DNA of 64,000 nt from Diospyros lotus (Eukaryota > Streptophyta > Magnoliopsida > Ericales > Ebenaceae), in the NCBI RefSeq assembly GCF_014633365.1, contig NC_068339.1:14965925-15029924 (forward strand), read 5' to 3'. This document shows, piece after piece, positions 12,283 to 22,791 of the stretch. The stretch's first letter is position 1, and each line of letters begins with the position of its first letter. The notes beneath the pieces are model-generated. The model worked only from the letters and a program-made list of their open reading frames with translations. It searched no databases and was not told the origin of the DNA. The translations under genes and the position numbers were made by a program.

Positions 12283-12862
12283 GGATAAACTTTATGTTGG
12301 TTGGGTGCTATATTAGTTTGTTTTGATTAGCTTATTAAAAACTTAAAGTTATTCTAAGGCTAATTATTGACTGCGCATTTTTTTTTCAAATAACGATCTT
12401 CTAAAAGCTCATAACCGTATACAAAAATTATGATTTCTCAACACTTTAAAATTTTATATTATATATTATATATTAAATATTTTATATTATATGTTATAAT
12501 ATTATTATATTACTTTAATATGATAATATTTGGCTCATAATGATTATTATTTGTTATATTCATTATTATTATTATTATGATAATATTTGAAATAGACAGA
12601 TAGTCATTAATAATTATAGTTGCGCAGAGTTAATTATTTTAAAATTCAAAATCTGAAAAATGAGCTTCTTATTAATTGATGTACATATTTTTTTAATTGC
12701 ATGCTTGCTCTTCGTATTCTACAACACTCTAACTGAAGTTATATAATTGTGCTACACCAATTCCTTCCTTCTAAACGAAACAGTGTAATATATCAGAAAA
12801 TGTACCCATATTCACAACAGTTCCGTTTGAGAAGGAGATAAATAAAAAAGAAAAGAAAAATC
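11613..12862. other. Spacer between the two divergent RPA70-like genes
   Basis: No coding sequence is recognised. It should hold the promoters of both genes, but no convincing TATA box was singled out. 12231-12279 is a (TA)n(GA)n microsatellite. 12455-12590 repeats an AT-rich segment also found at 6065-6186. CAACCAATTAG occurs near 11860 and, on the other strand, near 12150. Confidence 0.4.
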
Positions 12863-15456
12863 ATGGTTGATCAGATGAACGACAAAAACTCCACGAAGAC
12901 TTAATGGAAGCTCAAGGTATGTGTTGTGAGATTATGGGAAGTTCTAGGCTACGACGAGAAGGATCAGATTAGCGACATAGAAATGGTATTCATCGATCAA
13001 CAAGTTTACTTATGTCCATCTTTATCTTTGTATTATGTAACTAATAATAATGAAATAATAATCTAAATTTTTATTCTAAAACACTTTAGAATTGAATTAT
13101 TATATTCTGTGACATAATTGAATAAAATAAAATAAAATAAAGTCAAAAAAGAAAAGTATAATGGAAAGAATAACTTTTAATTAGAATTTTTTGTATCTTT
13201 AATAATTTTTTCTAGGGTTTCCACACAAATTATAAAGCAAAAATACTGTGACTAATATGGAAATTTCCTTTTCAGTTTGAAAAAATTGATATTTGAGTGA
13301 TTCTTTTTTTTTTTTTTTTTTTGTAATAAACGTAGCCTTCTATGCTTCAAATATGTAAAATAAAAAAAAAGTCAAAAAATAAAAAATTAATGGAAAGAAT
13401 AACTTTTAAGATGCTACTGATTGAGTCTAAACTGAAAAATTTTCAGTTAAGATAAAATTAAAAAAACATGAAACATCTGACAGAAAAATTTTCAATTCAG
13501 ACTCAAAATTAAAAAAATATAAAACTTTTGAATCATATCTGATAAAGTTATTTAATCAATTCAGAACTAACGATATAGCAGAACTAACGATGAAAAACCC
13601 CTGATGGATCACATTAGTAGCATACATAAATTTATGTTTGCTTGACAATAAATATTAAATTTTTTATATGTTACATTTTTTTTCTATTTTATTTGTAGGG
13701 TGGAGGGATTCATGCCACAATTAAGCGATTATTGGTTCGATCTTTCAAGTCATTGATCCGTGAAGGACAATTATACATTATGAAAAATTTTGTCGTTAGC
13801 TACAACAACATGAAATATAAAATAACCAGCCACAAATACAAACTAAATTTTATGCCAAAGACACGTGTTGTAGATGCAATTGGCGAGGCTTTCCCAGTTG
13901 GAAATTTTAATTTTCAATCTTTTTTTATATTTTGACTGCACCAAACCTTGACGAAAGTAAATTGTTTGGTAAGTTAAATAAATATACTTGAATTATTTAT
14001 ATTAATTTTTGAACTTATGTAATATCTGCACTTCTATTATAGATATAATTGGGGAAGTTGTTGGCAAAGACAAAGCTAAAATCCTAGAATCTTGTGGGAG
14101 GTCAAGCAAGCTCATTGATATTGTGATTGAAGACTTGGAGTATGCATTTCTATAATTGTTTTTTTCTTTAAAATTAATAAAAAATTATAGTCACACCAAT
14201 GCAATAATTTTTTATTTGTTTATTGTAGAAAGAATAAGCTCCAGTGTACATTGTGGGGTGACTATGTGGAAGAATTCTAGAGTGTGAAAAACTAAAACCC
14301 GTAGTAATTATTCTACAGATGTGTCGAGTAAATAAATTCAAAGGTATTTATAGGGATAATTTTTAAATATACATGTAATGTGATTAATCACACTACTAAC
14401 TTCAAACCAATATTTAATCACAGGTGAAATTAAGATTTCAAATACATATTATATTATTAAATTACTGGTTAACGCTTCAATCAAGGAAGTTTTGAAGGAA
14501 GTTAGTGAATTTTGAAACAAGTATGCTACAATGTTCATTCTTCAGCATTCAACACTTTAATAGTTTGTTCTTATTTGTACTGATTCCTTCCCTATGGTTC
14601 AAACTATTCAAAATCTTGAAAAGAATTAGGAATGAAGGAGATTGCAATTCTCAAAGGATAAGTCAAATTTCATCTTCGTCCATTTATTCTATCTCAAATA
14701 CCTAGCAAGTGAAGATACTGAAGTTAAAATAATTGAAGAACTGTTGAAATCTATTGAGGTAAACTATTTATATCATATGTGAATTGATATTTAACTTTAA
14801 AATATTTTTTTAAATATAATCTTTTTTTATTATTTTTTATTAGGTTGGCAGTTTGTGGGTTTTTGCTACAATCATTGCTATTGAGAGTGATCAAAATTGG
14901 TGGTATTTGTCAATTACAAAGTCTCCAAAGAAAGTCAATCATGTTGGCAAGCAATTCTACTGTAAGAAATTTGACATCACAGGAGCTCCTAGGTAGAAAA
15001 ATTATAATAATTTGCTAACTCATAATATTTGTTAGTAACATTTTATATTTGTTGTATTTGGTGATTATTTGGTGGATTTACTAAATTCAAGGTTCAAGTA
15101 AGAGTTATTGATGGGACTAGCACTGCATCATTTCTGTTGTGGGATCGTGAATGCTTGCAACTAATTGGCAGGAATGTGCAAGAATTGAGGGATAATTTGG
15201 TAAAATTACATATCCTTAGTATCGATTTGTCTACATTTAAGTAATTTAATAAACAAGACTTCAAATATAACTTAACAAATATTTTCAAAAGTCCGTTGAT
15301 GGATGTTATCCTGTAAAAATTGACAATCTGGTTGAAAGGAAAATATTATTTAAGATTCAAATTAAAATTTTGAATATTAGCTAGCATTCTGATATCTACA
15401 CAGTAATGAGGTTGACTGATAATAGTGATTTAATATCGAAACACATGCCAAGTTGG

Positions 15457-16401
15457 TGTTAGACTGAGAGGTGCTATGGCACACACTAAGAGGGGGTGAA
15501 TTGGTTATTTTAAAAACTTGATAAAATTTTAAATTTTTTTTACCCAATTGAGGTTTTAGTGATTTAAAACATTGAACATATAAAATAACAAATATAAAGC
15601 TTAATGAACGTAAAAGCAAAAAGGATAAATGACACAAAGAATTTATAGTGGTTCGACTTAAACCAAGTCTAATCCACTACCTTAGCTCCTACTAAGGATT
15701 TTAAACCAATTCACTAAAACCTCTTACTTACACAAGTAAGCTCTCTAGCTACACAAGTTAGGAAATACAACCTCCTACTTAAACCAAGTAGGCCCTCTAG
15801 CTACACAAGTTAGGAAATAAAAGAAATGTACAATTGGAGAGAATCTAAAAGATAAATATCTTAATTACAATGTCTCTCAAAAATGATACAAAGCTTAAAT
15901 GAATGTATACAGATTAAGATCACAGCCTTGAAGAGAGAAAAATAAAGCATAGACGATTTTAAATACAAATGAGAATAACAGTAGGCTCAAATCATTTCAT
16001 TTTCGTCCATTAGGCTCTTCTTGATCATCCATGAGTTGTATATATAGACATTCATAAAGATTGAAGAGGAAACTAGCCGTTTGTGACCGTTGGAGTTTAA
16101 AAAACTAGCCGTTGAAAGCTTTCAGCAAAAGAGATAGTCGACAGAAAATAATGCATAGTCGACTATCTTCTAACACAAATTACCCATAGTCGACAAACAC
16201 ATTCACATAGTCGACATATACAAAAATATGAAGAAGATTTTGAAAATCATCATATACAAACACGTCGACAGAAAAAAAACCATAGTTGACTATCCTTACA
16301 TGATAGTTGACAGAATGAAAAATAGTCGACAGAAACCAAATATAGTCGACTATCCTCAAGCACATAGTCGACTATTGACAGGCATAGTTGAGGACGTGTT
16401 A
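15457..16401 (-). repeat. Copia 3' LTR, truncated
   Basis: Aligns over about 930 bp with the LTR at 19419-20547, including the GTGGTTCGACTTAAACCAAG block and the GTCGAC-rich minisatellite. It breaks off at the TG end of the gypsy LTR. The two copies differ at many bases and small indels, so the insertion is not recent. Confidence 0.85.
16130..16390. repeat. CATAGTCGAC(TA) minisatellite in the copia LTR
   Basis: ATAGTCGAC or its one-base variants (ATAGTTGAC, TAGTCGACAGA) recur about a dozen times at irregular 12-40 bp spacing, in alternating forms with GTCGACTAT. The core GTCGAC is its own reverse complement, so neighbouring units can pair. The same array is in the other LTR at about 20095-20395. 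Confidence 0.8.
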
Positions 16402-18486
16402 TGCCTTAGGAAATTTGAGTCTTATTTTTTTTTTTTTTATATATTACTTCCAAAATTTCTTAAGACCTATCTAGTGCTAAACGAGATATTTACACTAGAA
16501 AATAAATACAAAGAGGAAGCTGAATCGAACTTGCTCATGACATTACATAATAGCTGAACATGACTTTTATTACAAAATTGATACATCAGTTATTGAAAAT
16601 AAATTAAAGCGTACATAATTCTTGAACTATTAATACTTCAACATATCATGATACATTTACTCGTTTCTTGACGTCTCGCGTCACTACACATCTCCAACCT
16701 CTGTATCATCACTGCAAATCCCGACTGGAACGTTGAATGTTCCAGGGGCGAACCCAAGTTAGATGATGAATCATCTAAGTAAGTGTACATAATGCTTATG
16801 TCATGTGTGTATGCAATATCTTACCTCGTAGGTGTCAACTGCACCCTCATGCTACCTACCATTTTAACGGCCACCTCTATCAAAATTAGGGTGTATGGAT
16901 GCACTCTTGGTAAGGCAGCGGTGCCAGTTCGTACTCCCTACGACCTCATATGCGAGTGATCAATGACATCAACGTGTATTGATGCATTTCATAGTCATGT
17001 CAATGATGCAATCTACGTGATGGGTACATTTCATAGTATGTCAATATGATGTAAACATTCCTCAAAGATATAATCGTACTAAGCTTGAAACGGTACACTT
17101 ATCGCTAAGTTGCCTAAAAAATTGTGTCGGCCTTGAAAATCATGCCGAGCGGCTATTACTTAATCTTCTCGCCCCCAAGGACTCCTAAAACATTTAAACT
17201 TATTTTTAGAATATCATTTACTATTTTTCCATAATTTTTATTTATTTTTAAGCCTTATTTCTTCAAATATTGCATAAAAATTATCTAGACTTTCATAAAA
17301 TATATTTTCTCCTTACTAATATTCCTTAAATAATATTTCTAATATTCTGGAATTTTCTTGGAAATTTTTGAATTAAATTCCTATTTTTCCTTATTTCCAT
17401 AATAAAAGAACTATTTAAATAAATGGCTAATTTAACATTTTCCAGAAATATTTTTCACAAAATATGACATAAACAAAATTCCAGATTTAATAAAAAAATT
17501 TAAAAATTTTATTTCTTTTATTTTTATTTTTTCTTTATTTATTTTCTTTTCTTTCTTTTTCTTTTCTTATTTTATTTTCTACCGGGCGCATGAAGGCCAC
17601 GCATTTTCTTCCTACTCGCGGGCGCGTGGCTACACGCGCTCGACTGGGGGCGTCTTCTCCGGCGGCCACTTCACCGCCGACGACGCCTCGGTTGCTCCGA
17701 GTTTCAAAAAAAAACTCCTCTTCCCCTTATATTCGACCCTCTGATTCCAAAAACAACCTTAAAAACGAGAGAAAAGCATAAAAAATATCTTGATTCGTCG
17801 ATTGAAGGCGCGGCTTCGGCGAGTTACGTGTTTTCCGGCGAGCTCGATTCCTCCTTCACTGCTCCGTTGGCCACCAAAGTTACCAGAAATGTTGCCCACG
17901 AAGTAAGGACTAAAACCCTATTCTCAAATCTCTCAAACACTTACCCAAACGCTCGATCTAAGCCATGAAATTTTCAGATGAGAAGCTTCACTCGACCTCT
18001 ACTATTTATAGCCAAAACTCCGCTGCAGAATGTCCCATCAAGGCACCCACGTGCCCTAGAAGCCATACCCGACGTCCTTGCAAGCATTAAAACCCTCCCT
18101 TAACCCTAGATGTTCGATTGCAGGCACGGCCATGCTCTGGCTGCGTGTCTGCTCTGTACAATCCAGATTTTTTGGATTTTTTTTTTTTACATATATATAT
18201 ACCTATATATCATATATACATACGAATTTTCATAGCTACATACATACATACATACTAAATTATATACAGCAACACACAAAAAAAATCCTACTTAAACACA
18301 AAATAAAAATAATTTTTCATAGCTATATACATACATACTAAATTATATACAGCAACACACAACAAAATCCTATTTAAACACTAAATAAAATAATTTATAC
18401 TTATCTTAAAATTCTAATAATTTCTTTAGGGTCTTAAAAAACACAAAATTTCGATTTATAAATCACAATAACTAAGGGTATTACAA
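16402..18486 (-). mobile_element. Gypsy-type LTR, single copy with non-matching flanks
   Basis: On the minus strand it starts TGTAATACCCTTAG at 18486 and ends ...CCTAAGGCA at 16402. The 5 bases outside are TGTTA (left) and ACCAT (right), so there is no target duplication. The right side interrupts copia gag just inside the zinc-knuckle codons; the left side joins the middle of the copia 3' LTR. The interior has the AT-rich then GC-rich layout of long gypsy LTRs. No open frame in it is credible. Confidence 0.65.
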
Positions 18487-19349
18487 CCATAACATTTAAC
18501 TGCATTTCTATATTTCTCCCCCTCAAACTTATTCTTCTTCTTCCTTAGGTTTCTTCTTTCCATTTCTTTCAACCTTTTTTTACTAAAGAACCTTTTGAAT
18601 TTCCTAGTAATTATCATCAAATCATCATCATTATCATCTTCATCTTCATCATCATCATCACTAGATCAGTGTGAAACTTTGAAAAGAAGATTCTTATCTC
18701 TATTTATCTCATCATCATCTCTCTTCATCATGATCTCGTGAGTCATGAGAGATCCAACCAAATCATCAAGAGATAAGTTATCTAAGTCTTTAACCTCTTG
18801 AATAGCCGTCATTTTGGGGTCCCATTTCTTGGGTAGACTTCTAAGGATTTTTCTAACTTTCTCTCCATTTGAAAAAGTTTTTCCTAAGGCCTCTAAATTT
18901 GTGACAATATTATTAAACCTAGTAAACATTTCATTAATAGGTTCCCAAGATTTCATAGAAAAAAGTTCATACTCATAAATTAGTAGATTTACCTTTGATT
19001 CCTTAATTTGACTTGTGCCTTCATGAGTGACCTCTAATTTGTCCCAAATTTCTTTGGTCGTTTTGCATGCTAAGACTCGGTTGAACTCTTCGACGCAAAG
19101 AGCACAAAACAAAGTGTTCATGGCTCTTGGATTTATCTCCATATCTCTTCTTTCCTTTACTGTCCAAGTCTACATATTTTCCATATCGACCGATGTAACC
19201 CCTTTCTTAATCACTTGCACAAGGCTTGTATCCTGCATAAGATAGATGAGCATTTTTGTTTTTCAAAAATTAAAGTTAGTACCATTAAAGAAAGGTGGAC
19301 GAGTGGTGCTTTGACCCTCAACTTTTGATGAGCCGAAAATATGTGCCAT
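18487..19349 (-). pseudogene. Copia gag (UBN2-type), truncated and stop-containing
   Basis: Read from ATG at 19349: MAHIFGSSKVEGQSTTRP then PFFNGTN, the usual start of plant copia gag. A stop follows where a Trp codon is expected after FNGTNFNF (TGA for TGG), and another near 19187. From 19142 to 18666 a 158-codon frame is open, with KTTKEIWDKLEVTHEGT, FTRFNNIVTNLEALGK, ILRSLPKKWDPKMTAI and DDLVGSLMTHEI. After a stop the acidic tail and a basic stretch continue to NAVKCYG, where the zinc knuckle is cut at 18486. The encoded capsid-like protein would have packaged element RNA; this copy is dead. Confidence 0.85.
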
Positions 19350-19418
19350 TTGACAAGATCTTTTTCCCTAGGTTGTTAAACCAATGAAAAACAGTGAGAA
19401 CGAGGCTCTGATACCAAT

Positions 19419-20547
19419 TGTTAGACCGAGAGGTGTTATGGCACACACCAAGAGGGGTGAATTGGTTATTTTAAAAACTTGATAGAACTTTAAATCTTTT
19501 TGACCCAATTGAGGTTTTAGTGATTTAAAACATTGAACATATGAAATGACAAATATAAAGCTCAATGAACGTAAAAGCAAAAAGGATAAATGACACAAAG
19601 AATTTATAGTGGTTCGACTTAAACCAAGTCTAATCCACTACCTTATCTCCTACTAAGAATTTTAAACCAATTCACTAAAACCTCCTAGTTACACAAGTAG
19701 GCCCTCTAGCTACACAAGTTAGGAAATACAACCTCCTACTTAAACCAAGTAGGCCCTCTAGCTACACAAATTAGGAAATAAAAAAAATGTACAATTGGAG
19801 AGAATCTAAGAGATGAATCTCTTAGTTACAATGTCTCTCAAAAATGATACAAAGCTTAAATGAATGTATACAGATTAAGATCACAGCCTTGAAGAGAGAA
19901 AAATAAAGCACAGACGATTTTAAATACAAATGAGAATAACAGTAGACTCAAATCATTTCATTTCCGTCCATTAGCCTCTTCTTTATCATCCATGAGTTGT
20001 ATATATAGACATCCATAAAGATTGAAGAGGAAATTAGCCGTTTGTGACCGTTGGAGTTTGAAAAACTAGCCGTTGGAAGTTTTCTGCAAAAGAGATAGTT
20101 GACAAAAAATAATACATAATTGACTATCTTCTAACACAAATTACCCATAGTCGACAAACACACTCACATAGTCGACAGATATAAAAATATGAAGGAGATT
20201 TTGAAAATCATATACAAACATAGTCGACAGAAGAAAAATCATAGTTGACTATCCTTACATGATAGTCAACAGAATGAAAAATAGTCGACAGAAGTCAAAT
20301 ATAGTCGACTATTGACAGGCATAGTCAACAGCACTAATACACATAGTCGACAATCCATAGACATAGTTAACAGAATATAAACACATAGTCGACTATTCTT
20401 TTTATAAAAATTGAATCGATAAATGATAACATGAAAAAAGAATATTTGAATAATAAAATTCTTTAACATTGAACTCTCTTAACTTTATTTCATCATCAAA
20501 ATGTAATTATTTTTCATCATCAAAATTATATCAAAGGCAAAACATCA
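19419..20547 (-). repeat. Copia 5' LTR, complete
   Basis: 1,129 bp with TG...CA ends, flanked inside by the primer site and outside by GTTGG at 20548-20552. Holds a GTCGAC-rich array at about 20095-20395. It retains 3'-side sequence (20400-20547) that the other LTR has lost. Confidence 0.88.
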
Positions 20548-20945
20548 GTTGGTTCATCGAAAGTCAAGTTAGTATAAAATACATTTGTTATTATTTTTTT
20601 GATAATATTCTTTCAATGTTTAACATGTATTTTATGCTTCTACGGGAAAAAAAAAAATTCAAGACTTCGATGTGCTTTCACGACTTGAGCAAACTGATTT
20701 TATTGATCTGAAGATAGGTTTTCTTTTTGAAATTTAGCTATAATTGTACAATCTATAGAATACTAAACTCATAATCATTTTCATATGATAGATAGGATTC
20801 AGTGTCTGACAGTGATATCAATACCCTAAACAAAACACCAACCAAAAGATCAAATCCTTTGACAAATGAAAATGGCGACCTAACAACCCAAATGTCAAGT
20901 AACAAATTAAGGAAGATCGTTAAGGAAGAAAAAGATCAAGTATGA

Positions 20946-21334
20946 GGGGAAATGTAAATTAACAACATTTTTGAGTTTTATTGTGTTTGATGTATGATTA
21001 TCTTTTGAAATGTGTTTGCATTCTTAAGTGCGTTGTCAAAAACTTACGATTGGACTATATGTTGTTTTTAATCTAGAAAAGTATGGTTTAATTTCTAATT
21101 TGTAATAGAGATGAACAACTAACCAATTCAACTACAAATGTAATCTTAGAGAAGTTTTTCAAAATTTAGATTAGCAATGTTGATTTTAAAAGTTTCAATA
21201 TCAATATTTAATAGAATGTTATTTATTTATTTATTTTTAATTTAATTTAATTATAATCATCGGAATTTCATAAATTTTTATAAAAATCACTATCGCGAGT
21301 CACTACAGTCGTGCATCACACAGGTACAATCTAG
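20946..21334 (+). mobile_element. Helitron-like 3' terminal region (plus strand)
   Basis: Downstream of the plus-strand RPA70-like gene the sequence ends in a degenerate hairpin, CGTGCATCACACAGG (21310-21324), then GTACAAT and CTAG (21331-21334) followed by T. Ending in CTAG with a nearby hairpin and a following T fits a Helitron 3' end, in the same orientation as the RPA-like gene. The 5' end was not found; it should lie upstream of 12863. The hairpin has decayed. Confidence 0.4.
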
Positions 21335-21615
21335 TATATATAAAGTTAATTAATTATGAAATATTTGTAAAAATATTCAATATTTTGCTCCTTTTTCATA
21401 AATAAGTAACCAAACATCTTTTGTTTTTATTTGAATTTTATAAAGGAGAATGTAAAAAATAAAAAAATATAAAATAAAATCAAAGTGGTTAAATATCAGT
21501 TTTTCCTCTCAACACTCTCCCTTTGTCTTCTCGTTCCAAATATTTTCCAAATCTCATAGCAAGCTTTGTCGGAACCCTAAATCCCCAAATCCATAGTGTC
21601 CATCTTTTTATACAG
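21335..21615 (+). promoter_or_regulatory. Upstream region and leader of F-box gene 1
   Basis: AT-rich to about 21500, then a pyrimidine-rich leader. The leader from about 21505 is alignable with that of F-box gene 2 (shared GAACCCTAAA/GAAACCCTAAA, CCCCAAA and TTTTTA-ACAGA just before the ATG), so it was duplicated with the gene. No definite TATA box is assigned. Confidence 0.45.
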
Positions 21616-22788
21616 ATGCAGAGAATGACCGAAGCCCATCTTCCTCAAGAACTGCTGGTTGAGATCTTGAAGAGACTGCCCGCGAAATCGTTGCTGCGGT
21701 TCAGGTCTGTTTCCAAATCATGGCGCTCTACAATCAGCAGCCCAGAATTCATAACTCTTCACAGGAATCACAACATCAACAACACTCGCGTGTTGGTTAG
21801 TTACTACCCGTCTGAGCTCCGTGCTCTTCTACACTATGACAATGACGCGTTTGAATTGGATACTAAGATTGAATTCCCTTTTGAGAGGCTCAGTAGGTAC
21901 TATCGAATTGTGGGTTCTTGTAATGGGTTGATTTGCGTGGGATGTAATTTGGTTTCATGTGCAAGTGATTTGTTTCTATGGAACCCTTCTATTAGGAGAA
22001 TTTTGACCCTTCCAACGCCTGGAATCACTTTTAAATCCCACGGTGCATATATGCTTGCTTTGGGATTCGGGTTTGATTCCAAGAGGCGTGATTACAAGGT
22101 GGTGAGAATTGTTTATCTTCAAGGAAGAAATGGGTTCAATAAGGTTCCGCCTGAGGTCGAGCTTTATGAGCTGAGTACTGGTACTTGGAGGGGGATTAGT
22201 ATTGTTGCGCCTCCATACGAGATGTGTGACTATTCGTTGCAGGCTAATATGAATGGTGCAGTGCACTGGATTGCATATAGTCCAACCAAGATCAATGGTC
22301 TTCGTAGTTTGATTGTGGCTTTTGACTTGAGTGATGACGTCTTTAAGGAGATGAGGTTGCCGAAAACTTTATCCCATGAGTATCCGGCGGATTTGTCTAT
22401 TGCAGCATGTGGTGAATTGCTTTCTTTGTTCCACTACAATCTAAGTTCACCGGTTAGATGTTGTGGTGTTTGGGTGATGGAAAAGTATGGCATGGATAAT
22501 TCTTGGACTAAACTTTTCAATATAGAATTGTTGCAAGGAGTGAGCGCAGTATTAGGATCCAGGAAGAATGGTGAACTTCTAGTGGTAACAAGTGATAACA
22601 AACTAGTTTCTTATGACCCAGATGATGAACAGGTCAAGGATCTTGGAATTCGTAAGAGCACAACCTCATTGAATGTTAATACTTACACGGGAAGCCTAAT
22701 TTTACTTGATAGAACTTATGGAGTATTGAGTTATTCTTCAGTCCCTGATTTGAACTTATGGAGTATTGAGTTATTCTTCAGTCCCTGA
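21616..22788 (+). CDS. F-box protein with F-box-associated (FBA) domain, copy 1
   Basis: Single exon, 390 residues. F-box proteins of this class are substrate-recruiting subunits of SCF ubiquitin ligases: the F-box binds SKP1 and the FBA region binds the target. The F-box spans about residues 8-49 (LPQELLVEILKRLPAKSLLR, then SVSKSWRSTISSPEFI). FBA features follow: CNGLICVG, LFLWNPSIRRI, DYKVVRIVYL, VELYELSTGTWR and WVMEKYGM. I chose ATG at 21616 because it matches the start of copy 2; the frame is open further upstream but has no ATG there. The C-terminus is altered: a 40-bp tandem duplication (22712-22751 and 22752-22791) shifts the frame, so the protein ends LWSIELFFSP instead of a PDLLGE-type tail. 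Target unknown; the subfamily includes CPR1-like and SLF-like proteins. Confidence 0.88.
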   Translation: MQRMTEAHLPQELLVEILKRLPAKSLLRFRSVSKSWRSTISSPEFITLHRNHNINNTRVLVSYYPSELRALLHYDNDAFELDTKIEFPFERLSRYYRIVGSCNGLICVGCNLVSCASDLFLWNPSIRRILTLPTPGITFKSHGAYMLALGFGFDSKRRDYKVVRIVYLQGRNGFNKVPPEVELYELSTGTWRGISIVAPPYEMCDYSLQANMNGAVHWIAYSPTKINGLRSLIVAFDLSDDVFKEMRLPKTLSHEYPADLSIAACGELLSLFHYNLSSPVRCCGVWVMEKYGMDNSWTKLFNIELLQGVSAVLGSRKNGELLVVTSDNKLVSYDPDDEQVKDLGIRKSTTSLNVNTYTGSLILLDRTYGVLSYSSVPDLNLWSIELFFSP

Positions 22789-22791
22789 TTT
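22712..22791 (+). repeat. 40-bp perfect tandem duplication at the end of F-box gene 1
   Basis: GAACTTATGGAGTATTGAGT...CCTGATTT occurs twice, head to tail, at 22712-22751 and 22752-22791. Forty is not a multiple of three, so the second unit is read in another frame and supplies the stop at 22786-22788. Confidence 0.95.

Larger units (their letters stand above)
15457..20547 (-). mobile_element. Ty1/copia retrotransposon, internally deleted
   Basis: Both outer flanks are GTTGG (15452-15456 and 20548-20552), a perfect 5-bp target duplication inside an RPA70-like exon. The right LTR (19419-20547, the 5' LTR on the minus strand) runs TGTTAGACC...AACATCA. The left LTR begins TGTTAGACTG at 15457 and is lost after about 16401. 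Next to the right LTR the minus strand has the primer site TTGGTATCAGAGCCTCG (19401-19417), complementary to initiator Met-tRNA. Only the gag start remains between them; pol was removed and a gypsy solo LTR sits in its place. Confidence 0.88.
12863..20945 (+). pseudogene. RPA70-like gene, disrupted by a copia element
   Basis: Exon 1 (12863-13003) encodes a start like W-K-L-K-V-C-V-V-R-L-W-E but has a stop at 12902-12904. Exon 2 (13699-13968) reads GGGIHATIKRLLVRSFKSL, the first OB fold, and is frameshifted in a T run near 13920. Exon 3 (14043-14139) gives DIIGEVVGKDKAK and LIDIVIEDLE. Exon 4 from 14229 gives KLQCTLWGDYVEEF and stops at 14278-14280. Further pieces: SQRISQISSSSIYSI (about 14660), VGSLWVFATIIAI and SPKKVNHVGKQFYCKKFD (14845-14990), VRVIDGTSTASFLLWDREC (15095-15160) and YPVKIDNLVERKILFKIQI (15310-15370). 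The protein then meets the copia element at 15457 and resumes after it; the last exon (about 20797-20945) ends KLRKIVKEEKDQV and stop. It is paralogous to the minus-strand gene with the same domain order. Confidence 0.8.

Noticed and set aside
16130..16400. GTCGAC array as a CRISPR array
   Set aside because: Units are about 9-12 bp, unevenly spaced and degenerate, lie in a plant LTR, and no cas genes exist.
16228..16557. 109-codon frame across the copia/gypsy LTR junction
   Set aside because: It is composed of the GTCGAC minisatellite and LTR sequence, with no domain.
21523..21615. N-terminal extension of F-box gene 1
   Set aside because: The upstream frame has no ATG in this part; the first ATG, at 21616, matches the conserved start in copy 2.
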